Shown here: piece after piece, positions 1 through 6,098 of the stretch
How the letters are laid out: each line of letters starts with the position of its first letter
Position numbering within the stretch: the stretch's first letter is position 1
Assembly (NCBI GenBank): GCA_050996405.1
Contig: JBPCRW010000070.1
Location: forward strand, 1 to 10,205
Direction of reading: 5' to 3'
Origin: JBPCRW01 sp050996405
GTDB lineage: Bacteria > Acidobacteriota > Blastocatellia > Pyrinomonadales > Pyrinomonadaceae
Length of the DNA stretch: 10,205 nt
The notes under the pieces: model-generated
Told to the model about the DNA's origin: nothing
Seen by the model: the letters and a program-made list of their open reading frames with translations, nothing else
Databases searched by the model: none
Translations under genes and position numbers: made by a program

Positions 1-80
1 CGGGACACCGAAGCGAGTGATTGACCGTCTAAAATCTTTTTGACTGCTTGCCGCTTAAATTCATCATACTTTCTCATCAT
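1..80 (-). CDS. IS3-type transposase OrfA, N-terminal fragment (runs off the left edge)
   Basis: Reading the minus strand from 80 gives an open frame of 26 codons beginning MMRKYDEFKRQAVKKILDGQ and continuing SLASVS up to the window edge. It is too short to appear as a full ORF, but it matches the start of transposase_8/HTH_Tnp_1 OrfA proteins of IS3-like elements: a basic N-terminus with an FKRQAV-type helix, then the first helix of a helix-turn-helix with the SxASVSR pattern. In that family OrfA supplies the DNA-binding domain and is fused by frameshifting to the OrfB DDE catalytic domain, which would lie outside the window. An AGAGG sequence (81-85) abuts the tandem ATG codons. Its spacing is short, so which Met is used is uncertain. 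The gene is truncated by the window, not visibly by mutation. Confidence 0.7.
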   Translation of the reverse strand, partial: MMRKYDEFKRQAVKKILDGQSLASVS

Positions 81-174
81 CCTCTGATTTTATCAAAGAG
101 AGTTTTGATTCCACTTTTATTAGACCAACTCACAGTCTGCTGGCTCAGATAAAATGTCAACAGAACCTAGGACA
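1..174 (-). mobile_element. End of an IS3-like insertion sequence (partial)
   Basis: This is one terminus of an insertion sequence whose body runs off the left edge. It contains the first codons of an OrfA-like transposase gene (3-80). On the minus strand the presumed outer end begins TGTCCTAGGTTCTGTTGACA (174 down to 155). It starts with TG, as IS3-family termini usually do, and includes a TTGACA hexamer. A 6-bp stem (92-97 with 104-109) lies just upstream of the OrfA start. The outer boundary near 174 is inferred from the TG terminus and the change in sequence character. The other end and the target duplication are not visible, so the exact border and family are provisional. It lies directly downstream of the glycan genes. 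Confidence 0.6.
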
Positions 175-221
175 CTATCTTTTAAAATAATTCGCGCTAT
201 TCGAGTTATTCGTGGCTAACC
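175..221. repeat. Non-coding spacer with a degenerate 9-bp-period repeat
   Basis: This 47-nt spacer separates the stop codon of the beta-helix gene from the presumed end of the insertion sequence. It contains ATTCG three times at a spacing of nine bases (starting at 190, 199 and 208): ATTCGCGCT, ATTCGAGTT, ATTCGTGGC. I see no convincing terminator hairpin here, although this is the end of the visible gene run. Short 9-mer repeats of this kind sometimes occur as dispersed intergenic elements, but one copy in one window cannot establish that. Confidence 0.45.
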
Positions 222-1835
222 TTATTTCCCGCCGACGGTTTTCGCGTCCAAATCCGCGCCGATATTTTTCCCTTGAAAACCTTTGGCGCGAAGCGGGCTG
301 TCGGGGCGCAGTCGAAAATCTTTTGCGTCCGCGTCGGCGAAACCGATTTGCCTGATTGAAACCGGATACAGATTTTTTCCGCGATAACTCGCTGCCTTCG
401 CGCCGACGATTGCGTTATAACTTACGTCGCCGCCGGGAAAATATTTTTCGATTGTCGACGCGCCGGAAGCTGTCCCGTCGCCTTTAAAACCGTATTCATT
501 TTCAAAAACTATATTGTTGCGAAAAACAAACCCAAGCACCGGCGCATCGTAGCTGCTGGTGATATTCCCCGAATTTATTATCGTGTTGTTTTCGATAACG
601 AGTTCGTCCCACGCAGACGATTTCATAAAACGTCCGCCGGTTTCATTCGGATTCTGCCCGCCGATTTCTTCAAAAAAATTGTTGTGAATCGTCAGATGGT
701 GTCCGCCGCTTCCTTCAGAACCATAGACGTTGATTCCGTTGTCGCTGTTGCGAATAATATTGTTTTTAAATTCGATGTCTTCGATAATTGTCTCTTTATC
801 AATGTCCGCGCGCGTCGTAAAAAGAACCGCCGAGCCGTCCTGTCCCATTCCCCAGTTATTGGTCATCAAATTATTTTCGACTTTAATTCTCTTGCCGAAT
901 TTTATTTCAAAGATATTTTTAACCAGCCATTTCTGCCCGCGCCATTCGAGCGGTTTATTCATCCAATTATCTTTGACGAGGCAATCAGTCGGCACGAGTT
1001 TTAAAGTCGAACCTGCGCCGCCGAAAAGTATGTTTTCAGATGCGGCTTCGAGATAATTGTTGACGATTTCAACCGGACCATCGGTTGCCCAAATCGCAAT
1101 CGCCTGACTCTCCTCGCCCTCGCGTTTGATGTCGGAAATATAACTGTTGATGATGCGTATAAATTTGCCGTTGGCGGCGATTCCGCGCCGTTGTCCTGCG
1201 GTCGGACTGCCGTGAATATAAACGCGGTCAAATTCGATGTTGTGCGGTAAATCTTCGATTCTTTTTTCTTCGGTCGTGCCGATTTGAATAATATTGCCGA
1301 CACCGTTTTTGTTCGCGCCGAATTCAACGCCGACAAAGCGGTAATGATGCGCCCCGTTTGAAGCGGAAATTACAGGTTCTTCAGTCGGCGAAACTAATTT
1401 CGGCAAAACAGCCGCGTATTTTTTCGGGTCAATTCGCGTATCAGACGGCGGCAATTGCGAATCATTTGCCGAAGCGCGGATGGTGATAAATTCGTTTCCC
1501 GCTTTGTTTGGCAAAACGAAATTTCCGCTGAACGTCGCGCCGGATTGCAGTTGAATCGTGTCGCCGGATTTGGCGTGATTTAAAGCGTCCTGAAAATTTC
1601 CGCCCGCTTTGACTTGAATGATATTGCCGGACATCTCCGGCGGCGTTTCAAACGGATAATTTCGATACGCATAAATGCCGAACGCCGCCAGCGCAATCAT
1701 TGCCGCAACCGCCGCAATCAGTAAATAAAATTGTTTGGAAAAATTTCCGTCGGCTTTATTTTTTTCCAGCGAACGCATTTTTTTTTCACGTTCTTTCTGT
1801 TTATGCGTCCAGATTTTTGTGCCGCTTGCGTTCAT
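222..1835 (-). CDS. Membrane-anchored right-handed parallel beta-helix protein
   Basis: The 537-residue product has a basic N-terminus, one hydrophobic segment at about 36-56, then a large outward-facing domain, so it should be a signal-anchored periplasmic or surface protein. From about residue 72 it shows the pectate-lyase-like beta-helix layout: an N-terminal cap (IIQVKAGGNFQDALNHAKSG) followed by rungs with asparagine ladders such as IEIVNN/VEIVNNYL (255-262), IKVENNLM (317-324), IEFKNNIIRNS (354-364), LTIHNNFF (381-388), LVIENNTIINS (412-422) and FVFRNNIVF (436-444). The tail DFRLRPDSPLRAKG (506-519) is typical of such proteins. Members of this fold are polysaccharide lyases, hydrolases, epimerases or binding proteins. 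I cannot assign catalytic residues. It is the last gene of the visible run, 39 nt after the DUF218 gene. No clear Shine-Dalgarno precedes Met1. Met20, directly after an A9 tract, is an alternative start. Confidence 0.82.
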   Translation of the reverse strand: MNASGTKIWTHKQKEREKKMRSLEKNKADGNFSKQFYLLIAAVAAMIALAAFGIYAYRNYPFETPPEMSGNIIQVKAGGNFQDALNHAKSGDTIQLQSGATFSGNFVLPNKAGNEFITIRASANDSQLPPSDTRIDPKKYAAVLPKLVSPTEEPVISASNGAHHYRFVGVEFGANKNGVGNIIQIGTTEEKRIEDLPHNIEFDRVYIHGSPTAGQRRGIAANGKFIRIINSYISDIKREGEESQAIAIWATDGPVEIVNNYLEAASENILFGGAGSTLKLVPTDCLVKDNWMNKPLEWRGQKWLVKNIFEIKFGKRIKVENNLMTNNWGMGQDGSAVLFTTRADIDKETIIEDIEFKNNIIRNSDNGINVYGSEGSGGHHLTIHNNFFEEIGGQNPNETGGRFMKSSAWDELVIENNTIINSGNITSSYDAPVLGFVFRNNIVFENEYGFKGDGTASGASTIEKYFPGGDVSYNAIVGAKAASYRGKNLYPVSIRQIGFADADAKDFRLRPDSPLRAKGFQGKNIGADLDAKTVGGK

Positions 1836-1850
1836 AATGATGTCAACTGT

Positions 1851-1896
1851 TTAATAATATATCCAACAATAAACTTAATAATACATCCAATAATAA
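1851..1896. repeat. 22-bp imperfect tandem repeat covering the 3' end of the DUF218 gene
   Basis: The bases at 1851-1872 and 1875-1896 are the same 22-mer with two mismatches (20 of 22 identical), at a 24-bp period. On the minus strand the upstream copy is the last codons of the DUF218 gene, including its TAA stop. The second copy lies in the intergenic spacer just after the stop. This looks like a small tandem duplication of the gene's 3' end that has since drifted at two positions. It is AT-rich, and I do not assign it a function. Confidence 0.75.
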
Positions 1897-2507
1897 GCCG
1901 ATTTCACATATTCGCCCGCGACCGCCTGCCAGCCGAAAATTGAAAACCACCAGACGGCGGGCGGCGGTGTTTGCCAGCCCGTCGGCGCGGATTCGATGCC
2001 GATTTCGGTCGTTAAATTTTCCCGCGCGAATTCGCGTTCAAACGTTCGCAGAGCGCGGCGCGTGTGATAGGCGGAAGTGACGAGCAAAACGGTTTGCAGA
2101 TTTTCTTGTCCGGCAATTTCCGCCAAAGCCCGCGCTTCGTAAATCGTTCCCGAATTTTGCGGTTTTAAAATTTTGATATTTTCGGCGGGAACGCCCTGCG
2201 CGATTAAATTTCGCCGCGCGAGTTCGATAAACGGCGTGTTTCGCTTTTCATTGCGCGACCAGCCGCCGCGCGTTCCGTCGTCGGTTAAAAAAATTTTCGC
2301 CGCCGCGCCTTTTCCAGAAAGTTCGGCGGCTTTGTTTGTGCGTTCGAGATAATTTGCCGAGCCGCCAAGCACCAGAATCGCATCGGCGCGAGCGAGCGGT
2401 TTTTCGACAATCAGATTTTCCGCCAAAACGGGCGCGATAAAAACCCAAGCCAAAAACAGCAGCAGAAAAATTACTAAAATCTTCGATGCGCGTCCAAATT
2501 TTTTCAC
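1875..2507 (-). CDS. DUF218/YdcF-family membrane-anchored protein (ElyC/SanA/YdcF type)
   Basis: A 210-residue protein with an N-terminal hydrophobic segment (about 9-29, following MKKFGRASK), then a single DUF218 domain. Recognisable family blocks are DAILVLGGSAN (42-52), the SGTIYEAR region (119-126) and LLVTSAYHTRRAL (141-153). The TSxxHxxRA pattern is characteristic of the family. Homologues SanA, ElyC and YdcF in enterobacteria are linked to envelope integrity and peptidoglycan or lipid-carrier metabolism, but the biochemical reaction is not firmly established. Within this glycan cluster a role at the membrane in polymer or carrier handling is an inference. The start codon is GTG, and its GTGA overlaps the TGA stop of the preceding glycosyltransferase, which suggests coupled translation. 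The C-terminus is aromatic-rich (WWFSIFGW ... YYWMYY). Confidence 0.88.
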   Translation of the reverse strand: MKKFGRASKILVIFLLLFLAWVFIAPVLAENLIVEKPLARADAILVLGGSANYLERTNKAAELSGKGAAAKIFLTDDGTRGGWSRNEKRNTPFIELARRNLIAQGVPAENIKILKPQNSGTIYEARALAEIAGQENLQTVLLVTSAYHTRRALRTFEREFARENLTTEIGIESAPTGWQTPPPAVWWFSIFGWQAVAGEYVKSAYYWMYY

Positions 2508-3697
2508 ATCTTCACTTTCGACATTATCCGTCGCAGTTCGTCAATTTTCGCGTCCCAGCTTTCCGCTCGAATCGAATTGCTGATTTCGGCGCGCGGTTTT
2601 GGATTAGCCAGCGCGATTTCGATTTTTTCGATAAAATCAGCATCAGATTTGCCGACCAGACAATTTTCCAAACTGCGGACTTCGGGAATATCGGTCGAAA
2701 CAACCGGCAAACCAGCCGCCAGATATTCACGCACTTTTAGAGGATTCGCGGCGAGCGTCAATTCATTTATCGCAAACGGATTCAGCGCGACATCAAAACC
2801 TTTGCAGTAATTCGGTAACTCCGCGTAAGGTTTTCGTCCGAGAAAATGAACGTTCGGCACATCGTTTAAAATTTTCACTTTTCGTTCGGCATCAACCGTA
2901 ATTTTTCCGATTAAAACGACCGAGCCGTTTTTAAAATGTTCCGCTGTCTTTTTTATCAATTCGTAATCCACCCAATCGGCAAGCAGTCCGTGAAAACCGA
3001 TAATTGGATGCGGCAAACTTTTGATGTCGTCAGGAATTTTCGTTTCATCATCCAACGCCTTGCGAAAATGCGCGAAATCAACGCCGTGACGAATAATAAA
3101 AGTATTTTCATTGAATTTCCCTTTCGACTCGAAAAGTTTTTCCGCCGACACGATAACCAAATCCGCTTTTTTAAACAAATCTTCTTCGATTTCCTTTAAT
3201 CCTTTTGCCGCGCCGGTGAACGCCGTGTATTCGTCAACGCAGTAATAAACAAGCGCGGCTTCGCCCAGTTTTCCTGCCAAAAGTCCCGCCGCCGGATTGA
3301 AAATTATATTCAGCGGATTTTTAAAATCCAGTTTTCGCATCGCTTTTTTCACCTGGCGCAAAAGAAATTTTTCGTTGAAATTTCTGACCGCTTCATTTCC
3401 ATACGCAGGAATTGCCAGCGGATTTAAGACAAAGATATTTTTTTCCGCTTCGCGCACCGGCTCTGTAAAGGCTTTTAATTTTTTGACAATCCGCGAGAAA
3501 TCTTTTGACGAAGCGGTCGGCATCCGGTTGGCAATCGCGTTTATCCACAAAATACGATTGTCGCGTGATAATACGCGCATCAAATGCGTTTTCGATAAAG
3601 GGTCGCCCGTCCAATCGTGGCTGAAACAAACAATGTCGCGCCCGCGCAAGATGCTTGAGGCTTTACTTTTATTTTTTTCTAATATAGCCGTTGCCAT
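2504..3697 (-). CDS. GT-B glycosyltransferase, TuaH-like
   Basis: The 397-residue product has the two-domain GT-B layout without membrane segments. The N-terminal half opens with DIVCFSHDWTGDP (21-33) and includes VYYCVDEYTAF (150-160), which resembles TuaH-type teichuronic-acid glycosyltransferases and related EPS enzymes. The C-terminal half carries the nucleotide-sugar site features IIRHGVDFAHF (201-211), IIGFHG (232-237), VHFLGRKPYAELPNY (283-297) and NPLKVREYLAAGLPVVST (318-335), the last being the E-containing donor-binding loop of GT4-like enzymes. It should transfer a sugar from a nucleotide donor onto a lipid-linked or growing glycan in the cytoplasm; donor and acceptor cannot be read from sequence. 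It starts only 5 nt after the restored hicA stop and has no Shine-Dalgarno, so its translation probably depends on upstream ribosomes. It ends in a GTGA overlap with the DUF218 gene. Confidence 0.87.
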   Translation of the reverse strand: MATAILEKNKSKASSILRGRDIVCFSHDWTGDPLSKTHLMRVLSRDNRILWINAIANRMPTASSKDFSRIVKKLKAFTEPVREAEKNIFVLNPLAIPAYGNEAVRNFNEKFLLRQVKKAMRKLDFKNPLNIIFNPAAGLLAGKLGEAALVYYCVDEYTAFTGAAKGLKEIEEDLFKKADLVIVSAEKLFESKGKFNENTFIIRHGVDFAHFRKALDDETKIPDDIKSLPHPIIGFHGLLADWVDYELIKKTAEHFKNGSVVLIGKITVDAERKVKILNDVPNVHFLGRKPYAELPNYCKGFDVALNPFAINELTLAANPLKVREYLAAGLPVVSTDIPEVRSLENCLVGKSDADFIEKIEIALANPKPRAEISNSIRAESWDAKIDELRRIMSKVKM

Positions 3698-3702
3698 TAA
3701 AT

Positions 3703-3889
3703 TTAAAGTTTGGGAATTTCAAGGTCTTTGCAGATTTTGTCGGCGAGATATTCGTTTATTTCTCGATGACGGGGAACGGCAGTTGATTTTCTCGCTTTTC
3801 GATTCACATAAACGGCTGTGATTTCCGCCTTCGCGCAAAAGTTCACAGCCGTTTTTCTCCAAATAGCGAATCAAATCACGATATTTCAT
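3703..3889 (-). pseudogene. hicA: HicA-type mRNA interferase toxin, disrupted by a +1 frameshift
   Basis: The ATG at 3887-3889 overlaps the hicB stop (ATGA). The frame first reads MKYRDLIRYLEKNGCELLRE then GGNHS, a normal HicA start with the GGNHS block containing the expected catalytic histidine (residue 24). It then leaves the family frame: the next codons give RLCESKSEK and stop at 3719 after 56 residues. In the neighbouring frame the sequence continues VYVNRKARKSTAVPRHREIN then EYLADKICKDLEIPKL, ending with TAA at 3703-3705. This is exactly the rest of a HicA domain (strand, ARKSTAVPRH, IxxxLxxKICKDL). Removing one base, one of the GG pair at 3814-3815, gives a complete 61-residue HicA. 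HicA proteins are dsRBD-fold RNases that cleave mRNA. As written, the protein would lose the second half of its fold and should be inactive. A sequencing error is the main alternative. Confidence 0.85.
3810..3854. repeat. Perfect 12-bp inverted repeat inside hicA
   Basis: AAACGGCTGTGA at 3810-3821 is the exact reverse complement of TCACAGCCGTTT at 3843-3854, separated by 21 nt. Both arms lie in coding sequence: one encodes the KNGCE region and the other the NHS/VY region of HicA. The frameshifting extra base lies in the first arm (GG, 3814-3815). Without that base the arms would pair only with a one-base bulge. Confidence 0.9.
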
Positions 3890-4110
3890 GCAGCTTTGAG
3901 CATCATCGTTTCACGAATCAAATCTTGTTCGCCGAGTTCTTCTTCAGCTAAAATGCGATTCGCTTCCAGCACGAGTTCGACCGCTTCCTTTAGATTTTCT
4001 CGCGCTTCTTCGAGCGTCGCGCCCTGCGTATTCGCGCCCGGCAATTCCTCTACAAAACCGATATAGCCTTCCGGCACTTTTTGAAAAACAGTAGTTAATT
4101 TCAGTTCCAT
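3886..4110 (-). CDS. hicB: HicB-family antitoxin, short single-domain form
   Basis: A 74-residue acidic protein with the compact HicB fold: an N-terminal strand (MELKLTTVF), the block EGYIGFVEELPGANTQGATL (residues 14-33), then the helix EEARENLKEAVELVLEANR. The GYxxxxxELPGxxTxGxTxEEA pattern is diagnostic of HicB/UPF0150 proteins, which bind and neutralise HicA. This short form lacks the extra C-terminal DNA-binding domain of longer HicB proteins, so autorepression by HicB itself is doubtful. The order here is antitoxin first, overlapping the hicA start by ATGA. A well-spaced GGAGAG precedes the ATG. The gene begins 21 nt after the amidotransferase stop, within the glycan operon. The partner toxin gene is frameshifted, so this may be an orphan antitoxin. 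Confidence 0.9.
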   Translation of the reverse strand: MELKLTTVFQKVPEGYIGFVEELPGANTQGATLEEARENLKEAVELVLEANRILAEEELGEQDLIRETMMLKAA

Positions 4111-4116
4111 AATTTT

Positions 4117-4122
4117 CTCTCC
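4117..4122 (-). promoter_or_regulatory. Ribosome binding site of hicB
   Basis: Minus-strand GGAGAG ends 6 nt before the hicB ATG. It is the only clear, well-spaced Shine-Dalgarno sequence I see in the window. The neighbouring glycan genes have AT-rich leaders without one, or start within a stop-codon overlap. Confidence 0.7.
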
Positions 4123-4131
4123 GCTTCTCTT

Positions 4132-6063
4132 TTACATTACCGTTTCGGCAACGGCAAGTTCGCTTTCGGTTTCCCGCGCCGATTCGCCGTCAAAAAACCT
4201 GCGCTGCCAGATTTCAAAATTTACTAGAAACCAAATTCGCTCGTCGTGATGCTCGCCCGCGTTGTGACGCTTGACTAATTCGCGCACGAAATTTGGTTCA
4301 AAAATTCCGCGCCGCAAACTTCTTTCGCTCGTCACATATTCCTCAACGATTCCGCGAAATTCGTTTCTAAACCAATTTCCGACCGGCACGGGAAAACCCA
4401 TTTTCGAGCGCGTTAAAATTTCGGCGGGCAAAATTCCGCGCATCGCTTCACGCAAAATCCATTTTGTTTCGCGTCCGCCGCGCAGCTTCATTCTTTGCGG
4501 AAGTTTTGCCGTGTATTCGACCAGCCGATGGTCAAGAAAAGGCACGCGCGATTCAATCGAAGCCGCCATTGACATTTGGTCTTGCTTCATCAAAAGCTCG
4601 TGCAGATAAGTTTTCGTGTCGGCGTAAAGCAGTTTATCGAGCGTGTCGCGCGCGTCCGTTTTTTCAAGCCATTGGTTTTGATAATAATACGGATTTTGTT
4701 TTTCGATTCGCGCTTTTGTTTCCTCTGACAAAAGTTTTTCCTGCATCGATTTTCCGAACACGGCAAAATTGTCGAAGAAAAGATTTTCGATGTCACTCGC
4801 GCGCGTCAAAAAAGTCCGGTCGAGTTTTCCGCCGACGAGCGACACGCTAGATTTAACCGCCGAACGCAGAAACGCGGGCGCGAAATTTTCGTATTTTTCG
4901 CCGTAATTTAAAAGCTGCAAAGTTTTCGCGTAACGCCCGTAACCGGCTAAAATTTCATCCGCGCCTTCGCCCGTTAAGACAACTTTGACGTGCTGCTGCG
5001 CTAATTTCGAGACAAAATAAAGCGGAACGGACGCGATAAATCCGAGTGGCTCGTCTTCGTGATAAACGAGATTCGGGAGTTCGGCGAAAAATTGTTCGGG
5101 CGTGATTGTAATTTCGTGATGCTCGGTTTTAAAGGCTTTCGAGACGATTCGGGCAAATTCAAATTCGTTGGCTTCGCGTTCTTTGAAACCGACGGAAAAA
5201 GTTTTTACCGGTTCAGAAACCACCCGCGCCATCATCGCCGCAATCGCCGACGAATCAATCCCGCCCGACAAAAACATTCCGAGCGGCACGTCCGCCATCA
5301 GGCGCAACTCGACCGACTTTTTAAATAATTCGCGCCATTCTTCGATAAATTCCGCGTCGGATTTTTCCTCGTGCTTCGGCTCAAACGAAACGTCCCAGTA
5401 TTTTTCAATTCTAATTTTGCCGTCTTTCCACGTCAGAAAATGCCCGGGCAAAAGACGTTTGACATTTTTAAAAAGCGTTTCGTCCGCGCTCGTTCCGTGA
5501 TTTGCCAGTTGGTCTGGAAGCGCGTTGTAATTTAGTTCGGGTTTAATCACTCCGGCTTCCAGAATCGCTTTTATTTCCGACGCGAAAAATAAATTCCCCT
5601 GCTCGTCCGTTGTGTAGTAAAGCGGTTTTATACCCAAACGGTCACGCGCGATAAAAAGCTCCTTTTTGCGTTTATCCCAGATTGCGAAAGCGAACATTCC
5701 GCGCAATTTTTCGACCGCTTTCGCGCCGTATTCTTCGTAAAGATGCAGAATCGTTTCGGTGTCGCAATGCGTCTGAAATTTGTAGTCTGCGGCTTCGAGT
5801 TCGCCGCGATAATCGGCGTGATTGTAAATTTCGCCATTATAAACGATGACGACCGATTCATCCGCATTAGACATCGGCTGATGCCCGTGCGCGACATCAA
5901 CAATTGATAATCTCCGATGCCCAAGCCCGATATTTTCGCAGGTAAAAATCCCGCCGTCGTCCGGTCCGCGATGCAAAAGCGCGTCGCGCATCCGGCGCAG
6001 AACAGATTCGTTAATTCGTTTGTTTGAATTGGATGAAAAAGCTATTCCGTTAATTCCGCACAT
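4132..6063 (-). CDS. asnB: Glutamine-dependent asparagine synthetase-like amidotransferase of a polysaccharide locus
   Basis: The 643-residue protein has a class II glutaminase domain followed by an ATP-pyrophosphatase synthetase domain. Met1 is followed by the nucleophile Cys2 (MCGINGIAF), which fixes the start. Further glutaminase residues are HRGPDDGG (31-38), RLSIVD (51-56) and YNGEIYN (75-81). The synthetase domain shows the PP-loop SGGIDSS (266-272), LTGEGADEILAGYGRY (363-378) and ESRVPFLDHRLVEY. AsnB enzymes hydrolyse glutamine, channel ammonia and amidate an AMP-activated carboxylate. At about 640 residues this is longer than E. coli AsnB (about 554) and close to the amidotransferases found in exosortase/EPS clusters, which are thought to modify sugar carboxylates or another acceptor instead of making free asparagine. 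The context supports that, but the substrate is unknown. It starts 35 nt after the upstream glycosyltransferase and has no obvious Shine-Dalgarno. Confidence 0.93.
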   Translation of the reverse strand: MCGINGIAFSSNSNKRINESVLRRMRDALLHRGPDDGGIFTCENIGLGHRRLSIVDVAHGHQPMSNADESVVIVYNGEIYNHADYRGELEAADYKFQTHCDTETILHLYEEYGAKAVEKLRGMFAFAIWDKRKKELFIARDRLGIKPLYYTTDEQGNLFFASEIKAILEAGVIKPELNYNALPDQLANHGTSADETLFKNVKRLLPGHFLTWKDGKIRIEKYWDVSFEPKHEEKSDAEFIEEWRELFKKSVELRLMADVPLGMFLSGGIDSSAIAAMMARVVSEPVKTFSVGFKEREANEFEFARIVSKAFKTEHHEITITPEQFFAELPNLVYHEDEPLGFIASVPLYFVSKLAQQHVKVVLTGEGADEILAGYGRYAKTLQLLNYGEKYENFAPAFLRSAVKSSVSLVGGKLDRTFLTRASDIENLFFDNFAVFGKSMQEKLLSEETKARIEKQNPYYYQNQWLEKTDARDTLDKLLYADTKTYLHELLMKQDQMSMAASIESRVPFLDHRLVEYTAKLPQRMKLRGGRETKWILREAMRGILPAEILTRSKMGFPVPVGNWFRNEFRGIVEEYVTSERSLRRGIFEPNFVRELVKRHNAGEHHDERIWFLVNFEIWQRRFFDGESARETESELAVAETVM

Positions 6064-6098
6064 AAAATAATTTGTTATTTGAATTTTGAGGGATAAAA

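Noticed and set aside
684..1056. Overlapping plus-strand open frames of about 106-108 codons opposite the beta-helix gene
   Set aside because: Two competing frames over the same bases, compositionally odd products and no motifs: antisense shadows.
1836..1846. TTGACA on the minus strand (1841-1846) as a -35 box for the beta-helix gene
   Set aside because: It lies only 5 nt before the ATG, so any -10 would fall inside the coding sequence, and no suitable -10 is present at 17 nt.
3297..3821. 174-codon plus-strand open frame opposite the TuaH-like glycosyltransferase and hicA
   Set aside because: No recognisable domain; it lies wholly antisense to well-supported genes, and its length is explained by low stop-codon density opposite their codon usage.
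3810..3854. The 12-bp inverted repeat as a transcription terminator or operator
   Set aside because: It is inside coding sequence, has no following T-run in the direction of transcription and a long 21-nt loop; a role in mutation fits better.
3719..3889. Programmed frameshifting to make full-length HicA
   Set aside because: No slippery heptamer such as A AAA AAG lies at the junction (CACAGCCGTTT). A templated insertion or an error explains it better.
4271..4850. Plus-strand open frames (112 and 128 codons) opposite the amidotransferase gene
   Set aside because: Arg/Ser-rich translations without family resemblance, complementary to conserved AsnB sequence.
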